A DNA stretch of 64,000 nucleotides from Myxococcales bacterium (GTDB lineage Bacteria; Myxococcota_A; Polyangia; Haliangiales; Haliangiaceae), in the NCBI GenBank assembly GCA_016707895.1, contig JADJGV010000001.1, forward strand, positions 421,501 through 485,500, read 5' to 3'. Position 1 is the stretch's first letter. Every line of letters begins with the position of its first letter. Below the pieces are notes generated by a model. It ran no database searches. It worked only from the letters and a program-made list of their open reading frames with translations, and was not told the DNA's origin. Positions 54,365 through 64,000 of the stretch are shown piece by piece. The position numbers and the translations under genes are program-made.

Positions 54365-56340
54365 GGCTCACCTCGACGGCTGGTGAACGACGGGGACGTG
54401 GCCAGATCGACGATCAGCTCGGGCAGCGAGTACCCGTTGGCCATGAAGCGCTTGGTCATCGCGTCGATCTGCTCGCTGGCCTCGATGCGGAACGGCGAGC
54501 GGCCGGTGTACGTGTACAGCTTCTCGACCATGCAGCGGTAGACGGCGGGGTTGGTGGCCAGCTCCTGGACCATGGCCCGGCCGTCGGCGAACGGCGTGCC
54601 GTCGGCCAGCGTGCCCGAGGCGTCGATCGGATAGCCGCTGTCCATCGTGCGGTAGCGGCCGATCGCGTCGAAGTTGTCGAGCCCGAAGCCGAGCGGGTCC
54701 ATGACCCGGTGGCAGCTGGCGCAGATCGGGTTGGACACGTGGGCCTCGAGCCGCTGCCGCACCGAGCCGGTCGCGGTCATGCCGTCGGGCAGCGCCTCGA
54801 CGCCCGGCGGCGGCGGTCGCGGCGGCGTGCACAGCAGGTTGTCGAGGATCCACTTGCCGCGCAGCACCGGCGAGGTGCGCTTGGGCCGCGAGGTCACCCG
54901 CAGGAAGCCGGCCTGCATCAGGAAGCCGCGGCGCGGGGTGTCGGCCAGGGACACGCGCTGCAGCTGGTCGGAGCCGACCGGCGGCAGGCCGTAGTGCGTC
55001 GCCAGCCGGTCGTTGACGAACGTGAAGTCGGCGGTGAGGAACTGGTCCATCGGCGCGCCGCCCTGCAGGAACTCCTGGAAGTACCGGCGGGTCTCGGCCC
55101 GCATCGCGTCCTCGAGCGCCTGGTCGTACTCGGGGAACAGCGCGTAGTCGGGGTCCTGATCGCCGACCGCGCGGATGAACAGCCACTGCCCGGCGAAGTT
55201 GTCGGTGAGCGCGACCGCCTTGGGATCGGCCAGCATGCGCCGGACCTGCGCGTCGAGCTCGGCCGGCTCGTGCAGCGTGGCGGCGGCCGCCGCGGCGAAC
55301 AGCGCGTCGTCGGGCATCGACGACCACAGGAAGTACGACAGCCGCGACGCCAGCTCCCAGTCGCTCAGCGGGTGGGGCACGAGCGAGCGCGGGTCGGGAT
55401 CGACCTCGACCCGGAACAAGAAGTGCGGCGAGACCAGGATCTGCTGCAGCGCCAGCCGCAGCCCGGCCTCGGCGTCGTCGCCCTCGGCGCGGGCCACGTC
55501 GACCAGCCCCAGCAGCGCGGTGATCTCGGCCGGCGCCGGCGGCCGGCGCCAGGCGCGCTGCGCGAAGCCGGTGAGGATCTGGGTCTGGCACGCGCGATCG
55601 TCGAGCGCGGCGCAGGTGAGCACCCGGCCGCGGCGGCCGCCGTCGATCACCGGCCCGTCGAGCGGGCCCTCGACGGTGACGCCGTCGATCCACAGGTTGC
55701 GATCGGCCATCGTCGCGGCGTCGTAGAAGTCGTTGACGAAGCCGACCGAGATCAGCGAGTGGCCGGCGGGCAGCGCCACCGACCACTCGTAGGTCGCGGG
55801 GCTGGCCGCGACCGCGGTGACGTCGATGATCTGCAGCGGCTGGTTGGGCACCTCGATCGACAGCCGCGCCGGATCGGGCCCGGCCTGCTGGCCGTAGGCG
55901 CGCACCGCGATCTTGTAGGTGGCGGCGACCGGCGTGTCGGCGGTGATCGACGCGGTGCCGGCCGAGAAGAACAGCCAGCCGCCGGCCTGCACGTTGCCCA
56001 CCGCGGCGTCGCCCATGATCTCGAAGCTCTGCGTGGTCGACGCGGTCGGCGTGGCCAGCGCGTCGGCGATCAGCGCCTCGGCCGCGCTCTCGTACAGCTC
56101 GACGGACAGCGGCGACAGCCGCAGCACGTCGGCGACGTTGTCGAAGCCGTAGCCGCGATCGTCGGCCGGGAAGTCGCGCGCCGGCGTGAGCGCGGTGCCC
56201 AGCAGATCGCGGACGGTGTTGTCGTACTCGACGTTGTTGAGGCGGTGCAGCGTGACGCGGCCGGGGTCGCCCCCGTCGCCGTCACCGCCGCAGCCCCCCA
56301 TCGCCACGCCGAGCGCACACGCGAGGAACAGCCGGCGCAT
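54361..56340 (-). CDS. DUF1587/1592/1588/1585-type cytochrome-like lipoprotein
   Basis: 659 residues from the ATG at 56340 (the frame is open far upstream but antisense to ltrA). Lipobox MGGC (Cys17). In order: DUF1587 (LHRLNNVEYDNTVRDLLG), a carbohydrate-binding-like beta domain (about 105-215), DUF1595 (FAQRAWRRPPAPAEITAL), DUF1592 (SPHFLFRVE...LASRLSYFLWSSMPDD), DUF1588 (RRGFLMQAGFLRVTSRPKRTSPVLRGKWILDNLL) and DUF1585 at the end. ICASCHRVMDPLGFGLDNFD carries a CXXCH heme motif. Role unknown; proposed in surface polysaccharide handling or electron transfer. Confidence 0.93.
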   Translation of the reverse strand: MRRLFLACALGVAMGGCGGDGDGGDPGRVTLHRLNNVEYDNTVRDLLGTALTPARDFPADDRGYGFDNVADVLRLSPLSVELYESAAEALIADALATPTASTTQSFEIMGDAAVGNVQAGGWLFFSAGTASITADTPVAATYKIAVRAYGQQAGPDPARLSIEVPNQPLQIIDVTAVAASPATYEWSVALPAGHSLISVGFVNDFYDAATMADRNLWIDGVTVEGPLDGPVIDGGRRGRVLTCAALDDRACQTQILTGFAQRAWRRPPAPAEITALLGLVDVARAEGDDAEAGLRLALQQILVSPHFLFRVEVDPDPRSLVPHPLSDWELASRLSYFLWSSMPDDALFAAAAAATLHEPAELDAQVRRMLADPKAVALTDNFAGQWLFIRAVGDQDPDYALFPEYDQALEDAMRAETRRYFQEFLQGGAPMDQFLTADFTFVNDRLATHYGLPPVGSDQLQRVSLADTPRRGFLMQAGFLRVTSRPKRTSPVLRGKWILDNLLCTPPRPPPPGVEALPDGMTATGSVRQRLEAHVSNPICASCHRVMDPLGFGLDNFDAIGRYRTMDSGYPIDASGTLADGTPFADGRAMVQELATNPAVYRCMVEKLYTYTGRSPFRIEASEQIDAMTKRFMANGYSLPELIVDLATSPSFTSRRGEP

Positions 56341-56345
56341 GCCGT

Positions 56346-56351
56346 ACGGTA
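56346..56351 (-). promoter_or_regulatory. Candidate -10 box TACCGT for the DUF1592-DUF1552 operon
   Basis: Minus-strand GTTACCGT, 5 nt before the ATG at 56340. Confidence 0.35.
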
Positions 56352-56408
56352 ACCCGAGCCGCGGTGGCGATGGCAAGCGATCGCGACGATCGCGCGGGTC
56401 GGACCAGC

Positions 56409-57587
56409 TCACCCGGCGTGAGAAACGTGGGCTGGCTCGCGGCGCTGGTAGCGACGACGGCTGATGCCGTGGGCGATCCCGACGACGACCGCGGTCGCGC
56501 CCAGGTACGCGCCCGGGATCCCGCCGCCGAAAGCGCACCCAAGTGCGACGACCGCGATCGCCACCAGCCGCTCGGGGGCCAGCCCGCGCACCGTGCGCCA
56601 CTGGATGTGCAGGTACGCGCCGAGGATCAGCGCCACCGCGCCGGCGAGGAGCCAGCGATCGGCCACCGTCGGCGTCGCGGTGGGGTGCCGCACGACGTGC
56701 TTGGCCACCACCGCGTACGCGATGATGCCGGCGACGATCGGGAAGTGGCCCAGCGTCATCAGATCGCGGGCCAGGACGCCGCGGCGCCCGCCGCGGGCGT
56801 CGCACAGCGCGTGCTCGGTGACCTCGGGGATGTACGCGAAGTACGTCCACCACAGCACGCACGCGCCGATCACCGCGACCCCGGCGCCCAGCACCGTCGA
56901 GCGATCGAGCCCGAGCTCGGTGGCGGTGGCGCCGATCGCGACCAGCGCCTCGCCGAGCGCGATGATCACGAACAGCGCGTGGCGCTCGGCGAAGTGGCCG
57001 GGGTTGAGCGCCCACTCGCCGCCGGCGCCGCGGAACGCGGCCCCGACGTTGAGCGCGACCGCGATCGCGTAGGCGATCGTGCGGGCGTCGCCGTCGAGCA
57101 GGCCGCCGATCAGCACCGCGGCCGGCGCCAGCGACGCCATCGACGCGTACGCCACGAAGGCGCCGCGGCGCTCGGCGTGGCGCACCGCCTCGGCCCCCTG
57201 CATCGCCAGCACCAGCCACTGCACCGTCAGGTACGCCGCGCCGAACCACGGCCCGCCGTCGCCGTACGCGGTCGGGATCGCGATCGCCATCAGCAGCGTC
57301 GGCGGCACGGTCACCAGCACCAGCAGCCGCGTGCTGGCGTGGCGCTGCAGGTCGAGCGCGGCGCCGGCCCACGTGTACTGCGACCACAGCCACCACGCCA
57401 GCCCGGCGATCAGCGCGCCGCGGCCGACGCCGGCCGGGGTCAGGTCGTGGGCGACCAGGCCGGTGATCTGGGTGACCGCGAACACGAACACCAGGTCGAG
57501 GAACAGCTCGAGGTTGGTGGCGTGGCGCTCCTCCTCGACGGCGGCGTCGGCGGCGTCAGCGGCGTGGGCGGCGGGCTCGGCGGACAT
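56409..57587 (-). CDS. ltrA: Low-temperature-requirement A family membrane protein
   Basis: 392 residues with about ten membrane helices. LtrA signature near the N-terminus: ATNLELFLDLVFVFAVTQI, followed by WWLWSQYTWAGAALD, EWALNPGHFAERHALFVIIALGEALVAIGA and YFAYIPEVTEHAL. The function of this family is unknown despite its name from Listeria cold growth. Single gene. Confidence 0.9.
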   Translation of the reverse strand: MSAEPAAHAADAADAAVEEERHATNLELFLDLVFVFAVTQITGLVAHDLTPAGVGRGALIAGLAWWLWSQYTWAGAALDLQRHASTRLLVLVTVPPTLLMAIAIPTAYGDGGPWFGAAYLTVQWLVLAMQGAEAVRHAERRGAFVAYASMASLAPAAVLIGGLLDGDARTIAYAIAVALNVGAAFRGAGGEWALNPGHFAERHALFVIIALGEALVAIGATATELGLDRSTVLGAGVAVIGACVLWWTYFAYIPEVTEHALCDARGGRRGVLARDLMTLGHFPIVAGIIAYAVVAKHVVRHPTATPTVADRWLLAGAVALILGAYLHIQWRTVRGLAPERLVAIAVVALGCAFGGGIPGAYLGATAVVVGIAHGISRRRYQRREPAHVSHAG

Positions 57588-57595
57588 CGCCGGCG

Positions 57596-57601
57596 AGCGT
57601 A
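57596..57601 (-). promoter_or_regulatory. ltrA: Candidate -10 box TACGCT for ltrA
   Basis: Minus-strand GCTACGCT, 8 nt before the ATG at 57587. Confidence 0.4.
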
Positions 57602-57614
57602 GCGCACCCGTCGA

Positions 57615-58742
57615 TCACGGCACGAACGCGCCGGCCGTGATCGCGGCGTCGTCGCCGGCGTCGATCACCCGCTCGGCGTGCGCGACGGTGTCGATCACGA
57701 CCAGCCGCTCGCCGTTGCCGACCGCGTTGCCGGCGGCGGGATCCTTGCGCCGGGTCGCGAGGACGAAGCGGCCGTCGGTCGACACCGCCAGCGCCTGGCG
57801 CACGTCGGCGGCCAGCGCGGTGGCGCCAGCCGGGCCCAGCTCCCACAGCGTGCCGCGCTCGAAGCCGGTGTCGTCGACGAACACCACCGACCCGCGCGCC
57901 GGCACCGGCACCAGCGCGCCGCGCACGAGCGGGTAGCTGGCGGCCGCGCGCTGGGTCGCGACCACCTTGCGCGCGGTCAGGCTCCACGCCTCGTAGACGC
58001 CCACCGCCTGATCGGCGGGATCGCGCCGGAACCAGTACAGGTGATCGCCCACCGGCACCGCCGCGCTCATGATCAGCGGCAAGGTCACGGTGGCCTTCTT
58101 CGCCGCGACCAGCTTGCGCGCCTTGGCCGCCGGCGCCGGCCACGCGGTCACGTAGACCGCCCCGCCCTTGCCCTGGTACGCGGCCCGCTTGCCGAGATCG
58201 TCGACCGCGAGCGCCGCCGCGGTGCGGGCGTCGGCGATCGCCGCGCGGATCGGCTTGGGCGCGAACGTCCACCGGCCCCAGGTGGCCCAGCTCGAGCCCT
58301 CGCTCTGGACGAACACGTAGGCGCCGTCGGGCGAGAACCGCACCGGCGACTCGAAGCAGGCCTTGACCTTGCTGGTGCACGCCGGGTCGCCGTAGATCGT
58401 CGCGACGACCTGGTCGCGCTCGCCGAACACCAGCGTCGAGCGATCGTCCGGCTTCGACACCGCCAGGCCGCCGATCGTCAGCGGGTCGCCGTTGCTGAGC
58501 TGGTGGAACGACAGCACCCAGCGCCCGGTGCCGGCGTGGGCGGCGAGGTGGTAGGTGCCGAGCGGCATCCCGGCCTGCACCGCGCGGGCGGCGCCGTCGG
58601 CGTCGAACCGGCGCAGCGCGACCTCGTGGCCGCCGGCGAAGGTGCGCTCGGTCAGCGCCAGCACCGCGGGCGGGCCCGGCTCGTCGGCGTGGGCGGTGGC
58701 CAGCGGCGCGGCGAGGGCGGTCAGGCAGAGGAGCGTCCGCAT
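57615..58742 (-). CDS. Exported beta-propeller-like protein
   Basis: 375 residues from the ATG at 58742. Signal peptide ending TAHA. Repeated strand motifs such as RFSPDGAYVFVQSEG, ALAVSTDGRFVLATRRKD and VVFVDDTGFERGTLWELGP are typical of WD40/TolB-like propellers. One Cys pair (DPACTSKVKACFES). No catalytic motif. Soluble periplasmic protein of unknown function. Confidence 0.8.
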   Translation of the reverse strand: MRTLLCLTALAAPLATAHADEPGPPAVLALTERTFAGGHEVALRRFDADGAARAVQAGMPLGTYHLAAHAGTGRWVLSFHQLSNGDPLTIGGLAVSKPDDRSTLVFGERDQVVATIYGDPACTSKVKACFESPVRFSPDGAYVFVQSEGSSWATWGRWTFAPKPIRAAIADARTAAALAVDDLGKRAAYQGKGGAVYVTAWPAPAAKARKLVAAKKATVTLPLIMSAAVPVGDHLYWFRRDPADQAVGVYEAWSLTARKVVATQRAAASYPLVRGALVPVPARGSVVFVDDTGFERGTLWELGPAGATALAADVRQALAVSTDGRFVLATRRKDPAAGNAVGNGERLVVIDTVAHAERVIDAGDDAAITAGAFVP

Positions 58743-58776
58743 GATCTGCGAGCATCGCACGGGCGGCGCCCGCGCT

Positions 58777-60369
58777 CTATCCGATCGCCACCGCCAGCAG
58801 CCGATCGACCACCGCCCGCGCCCGGGTCACCTCGCCCTTGAGCGTGATGCACGGGACCTGGTGCGCGCTGAACATCTGCTCGAGCCAGCCCTCGGCCACG
58901 CCCTGCGCCAGCAGGCTGTCGTCGATCACCGCGGCGTCGGGCAGCGTGCCGCGCTCGGCGGCGCGGATCAGCGAGCCGGGGTCGGCGCAGGGCGCCACCG
59001 CGTAGCCGGCGTCGGACAGCACCCGGGTGATCGCCTCGAGCCGCGGCAGGGCGGCGCCGACCACGACGGTGCGGGTGGTGCGCCGCTCGATCCGGGTCAG
59101 GAACCGGGTCCAGCGCACGCGATCGCCGTCGGTGACCTCGGCGATGTGCAGGCCGGCCCCCGGCGCCAGCCCCCGGGCCTCGGCCGCGCCGGTCGAGATC
59201 ACGCGCACGACGCGCGCCACCAGCTCGATCGGCGGATCGCCGAGGTCGAGCGGCACGGTCACGCCCACCGCGGCGTCGACCGGCAGGCCGGGCGCGTTGA
59301 CGAACAGCCCGCCCAGCGAGAGGTCGAGGGCGTCGACGTGGCTGGGGTGCGCGCCGCGCAGCGCCACCGGCCAGCGCACCGGGAACCGCATCGACGCCCG
59401 CGGCGGCGGCGGCTTGATGACGACGCCGCGGGCCCGCGCGTGCTGCAGGAGCTCGAGCAGGCGGCTGCGCGCGGCCGACGGCTCGGGTGCGAAGCGGACC
59501 GCGAACCCCGACGAGCCGGTCTCCGAGGCGTCGCGCGCCGAGGTCACGTGGTAGACCGCGCCGCGGGCCAGCGCCGACTTGTCGTCGAGGTCGAGCGCGA
59601 CGTAGACCTCGTCGCCCAGCCGCGGCGGCGCGCCGGTGACCAGGTACGCGCCCTTGGCCGACAGCGAGCGCAGCCGCGCCGGCGACCACTGCCCGCCGCG
59701 CAGGAAGCGCACGACGATCGCGCTGGCGCGCTCGACCTCGCTCGACGGCCGCGGCGGCGGCGGCGCGGTGGCCCGCCCCCGGTAGTTGACGGTCTCGGCG
59801 CGCGGCTGGACGCTCCGCTGCACCGGCAGCGCGGCCCGCGCGTCGGCCAGGGACGGCATGGCCGGCACCTCGGGCGCGGGATCGCGGATCGCGCCCAGCC
59901 CCAGCGCGGTGGCGCGGGTCGGGTCGCTGCGGCCACCGGCCGGCGGCGTCGGCGGCAGCGCCGGCGCGGTCTCGGCGCCGACCACCGGCTCGGGCCCGGT
60001 GCCGCGCGCGCCGGCCTTCGGGGTCTGGCTGCGCCACCGCAGCGCGGTCATGGCCGCGGCGATCCCCGGGCACCGCTCGGCGATGCGCTCGTAGCTCGCC
60101 AGGTACGCCCCGAAGAACGCGCGGCGATCGCCCTCGCTCATGCGCGCCGGATCGATCACCGCGACGCCGCTCGCGACCACCCGGCCGATCCACCGCCCAC
60201 GATCGCTGTCGCCGCGCAGCCCGACGCCCACCAGCGCCACGTCGGTCGCCGCGCGATAGTACAGGTCGACCTCGGCCACCGCGGGATCGTCGAAGCGCAC
60301 CCAGGCGCGGGTCAGCGCTTGGCCCCGCGCCCCATCCACCACGAGAAAGATCGCGCGCGCGGACTCCAT
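58777..60369 (-). CDS. PilZ-PilZ-receiver protein
   Basis: 530 residues from the ATG at 60369. Residues 1-110: unknown alpha/beta domain. 115-205: Pro/Arg-rich linker. 215-315: degenerate PilZ domain (RLRSLSAKGAYLV, no RxxxR). 323-425: PilZ with RFPVRW and DLSLGGLFV, which keep the RxxxR and DxSxxG elements needed for c-di-GMP. 433-530: degenerate receiver-like domain (TRTVVVGAALPRLEAITRVL, AAVIDDSLL). A c-di-GMP reader, perhaps controlling motility or polysaccharide. Divergent from lon. The 259-nt gap to lon has no other gene. Confidence 0.85.
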   Translation of the reverse strand: MESARAIFLVVDGARGQALTRAWVRFDDPAVAEVDLYYRAATDVALVGVGLRGDSDRGRWIGRVVASGVAVIDPARMSEGDRRAFFGAYLASYERIAERCPGIAAAMTALRWRSQTPKAGARGTGPEPVVGAETAPALPPTPPAGGRSDPTRATALGLGAIRDPAPEVPAMPSLADARAALPVQRSVQPRAETVNYRGRATAPPPPRPSSEVERASAIVVRFLRGGQWSPARLRSLSAKGAYLVTGAPPRLGDEVYVALDLDDKSALARGAVYHVTSARDASETGSSGFAVRFAPEPSAARSRLLELLQHARARGVVIKPPPPRASMRFPVRWPVALRGAHPSHVDALDLSLGGLFVNAPGLPVDAAVGVTVPLDLGDPPIELVARVVRVISTGAAEARGLAPGAGLHIAEVTDGDRVRWTRFLTRIERRTTRTVVVGAALPRLEAITRVLSDAGYAVAPCADPGSLIRAAERGTLPDAAVIDDSLLAQGVAEGWLEQMFSAHQVPCITLKGEVTRARAVVDRLLAVAIG

Positions 60370-60592
60370 GAGGACCGGCGAACAGCACACGGCATTCCGC
60401 GGCGCAGAACTGTAAGCGCCCTCGACCCCCGCGGTGGGAGTGCCCGTGATCGCTCGCCGGCCCGAAACACCCGGCAGCGGCGACCATGGCAATCAGACCA
60501 CCATCGCCGTGGCAGGATTACCACGCACCCAACAAATCAAGATTCTTGACCTTCGGGAGTGAAGTGCCGGCCACACCGACATTCCCCCGAAC

Positions 60593-60620
60593 TTGCCACC
60601 GTGTCCCACCGGCATAGAGT
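60593..60620 (+). promoter_or_regulatory. lon: Candidate lon promoter
   Basis: TTGCCA, 16 nt, TAGAGT, followed by 8 nt and the ATG at 60629. The only leaderless-type box in the window with a recognisable -35. Confidence 0.4.
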
Positions 60621-60628
60621 AGGTGCCC

Positions 60629-63049
<2,421 letters not shown>

Positions 63050-63080
63050 ACTCCAGGGGGCTCGTCGCCGAGCCGCCGGC

Positions 63081-63168
63081 GGGGTCATGCCCCCGCCGAG
63101 CCTCCCCCCGCGACGCGAGACGCCTGGCCACGCGGCGTTCGTGGGGTCATGCCCCCGCCGAGCCTCCC
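63081..63168. repeat. 26-bp direct repeat with hairpins in the lon 3' region
   Basis: 63081-63106 and 63143-63168 are identical. Each contains GGGGTCATGCCCC, a 4-bp stem with a 5-nt loop, plus CGCCGAGCCTCCC. The repeat lies between the convergent lon and 63189 genes and may help end transcription, though there is no T-run. Confidence 0.75.
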
Positions 63169-63188
63169 GAGCCTCCGCGGCGTGCGGC

Positions 63189-64000
63189 TTACTTCCGACA
63201 GGGCTCCATCGGCGCGTCCTTCAGCTCGAGCGCCGGGTTCACCAGGTCGACCTCGAAGCCACCGGCGCCGATGATGCGACCGGCGACCTGATCGACGGTG
63301 TTGGCGCTGCCGTCCATGATGTTGGCGCGGTACACGACGCCCGACCGGACGGCGGCGATCTGGGCGCTGGTCACGCGATCGATGGCCTTGCCGTGCTCGG
63401 CCAGGCGCCGGCGTTCACTCTCGGCGATGGCGACCCGGGCCGGCAGCACGTAGCCACCGACCTTGGCCTGCACGATCGCGCCGCCGCTGTGTGGATCCGC
63501 GATGGGCACCGTCTCGCCCACGTGGCCGTGCATGATCGTCCGGGCGCGCTCCATGCCGCCGGTCCACAGCTCCTCGTCGCTCAGCGCGACCTGCGGGTCC
63601 TCGGGCACCTCGTCGGCGCGGTTGCCGGACGCGCCCGTCGCCGCGCCCTCCTGCGGGTGCTGCGCGGCGATCTTCTTGCGCTCTTCCGGCGTGGCCTTGC
63701 GCGTCTCGACCACGCGGGTCGGTGGCACCAAGGAGCACTCGCCGGTCAACGCGAACGGCCGCAGCACGAGGCCGCCTTCGCCGGTGACGCGCCCGCCGCC
63801 CGACAGCTTCAGGCTGCCGATCGTCGCCTCGCCGAGGTTGCACTTGTAGATGTTGTAGACGTCGCCGGGCGAGTTCAGGTCGACGTAGACGCCGCCGGCC
63901 GCCTTGATGTCGATGCCGCCGCCGATCTCGACGTCGATCGCGCCGGTGACCTGATCCTCGACGTTCTCGATCGATCCGGTCACCGTGATCCCGGCCGACG
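63189..64000 (-). CDS. Uncharacterised protein, C-terminal part (starts beyond the window)
   Basis: Open from the window edge to TAA at 63189, at least 270 codons; the GTG at 63983 is read through by in-frame codons upstream, so the start is probably outside. The visible part has a beta-rich, Gly-rich start (TGAIDVEIGGGIDIKAAGGVYVDL), a Lys/Glu helix (ATPEERKKIAAQHPQE), and a domain with PIADPHSGGAIVQAKVGGYVLPARVAI. Two or three Cys. Family not recognised. Confidence 0.7.
   Translation of the reverse strand, partial: SAGITVTGSIENVEDQVTGAIDVEIGGGIDIKAAGGVYVDLNSPGDVYNIYKCNLGEATIGSLKLSGGGRVTGEGGLVLRPFALTGECSLVPPTRVVETRKATPEERKKIAAQHPQEGAATGASGNRADEVPEDPQVALSDEELWTGGMERARTIMHGHVGETVPIADPHSGGAIVQAKVGGYVLPARVAIAESERRRLAEHGKAIDRVTSAQIAAVRSGVVYRANIMDGSANTVDQVAGRIIGAGGFEVDLVNPALELKDAPMEPCRK

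Overview
The window is GC-rich chromosomal DNA (roughly 70% G+C or more by eye, uncounted), densely coded, from what looks like a predatory or social Myxococcota bacterium. Support for that assignment: Hanks-type kinases with myxobacterial architectures, many small Asp/Gly/Pro-rich lipoproteins, surface proteins ending in a Cys-Cys motif plus one membrane helix and an Arg cluster (MYXO-CTERM-like), CX3CH and CX4CH heme-type lipoproteins, and a DUF1592/DUF1552 pair. The species is not identifiable from the sequence. No rRNA, tRNA or CRISPR was seen.

Region 1 (1-8118): two paralogous Cys-motif lipoproteins, then a urate-to-ureidoglycolate pathway. Membrane urate oxidase PuuD with a heme c domain is translationally coupled to allantoinase AllB. 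Further on come a one-chain fusion of allantoicase with OHCU decarboxylase, HIU hydrolase, and on the other strand an HpcH/HpaI-type aldolase homologue. Region 2 (8226-18957): a kinase-ATPase-TPR giant, a membrane protein, lipoproteins, a nucleotidyltransferase pair, an esterase, an AraC regulator and orphan proteins.

Region 3 (19000-43900) is accessory. Reading down the minus strand from 43772 there is a compact VgrG/gpV-like spike, two beta-sandwich proteins, an 1101-residue putative membrane-active effector, a SUMF1-like lipoprotein, a 5'-truncated copy of the effector and a second SUMF1-like lipoprotein, mostly joined by 1-4 nt overlaps. They are followed by a TcB/TcC-type Rhs toxin split by a frameshift, its putative immunity gene, an orphan Rhs tip with a PIN-domain C-terminus, and a DUF6210-like immunity gene. 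After that comes an island bounded by REP-like repeats (19428-22033) that carries a RAYT transposase and an AbiEii-type toxin-antitoxin pair. The island sits between a third rhs fragment and the broken start of another small gene. The cassettes around the toxin tips are lower in GC and use strong Shine-Dalgarno sites.

Region 4 (44018-64000) is mostly housekeeping and surface functions: a TPR protein, an NHL lipoprotein, a MYXO-CTERM-like protein, a matrixin protease coupled to a membrane kinase, an operon of cytochrome-like lipoproteins converging on the DUF1592/DUF1552 pair, LtrA, a PilZ-PilZ-receiver protein, Lon protease and a partial gene.

A pattern runs across the window. Many first-in-operon genes have a TAnnnT box 5-8 nt before the start codon and no visible Shine-Dalgarno site, as expected for leaderless transcripts. 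Genes inside operons and toxin cassettes instead have Shine-Dalgarno sites or overlaps.
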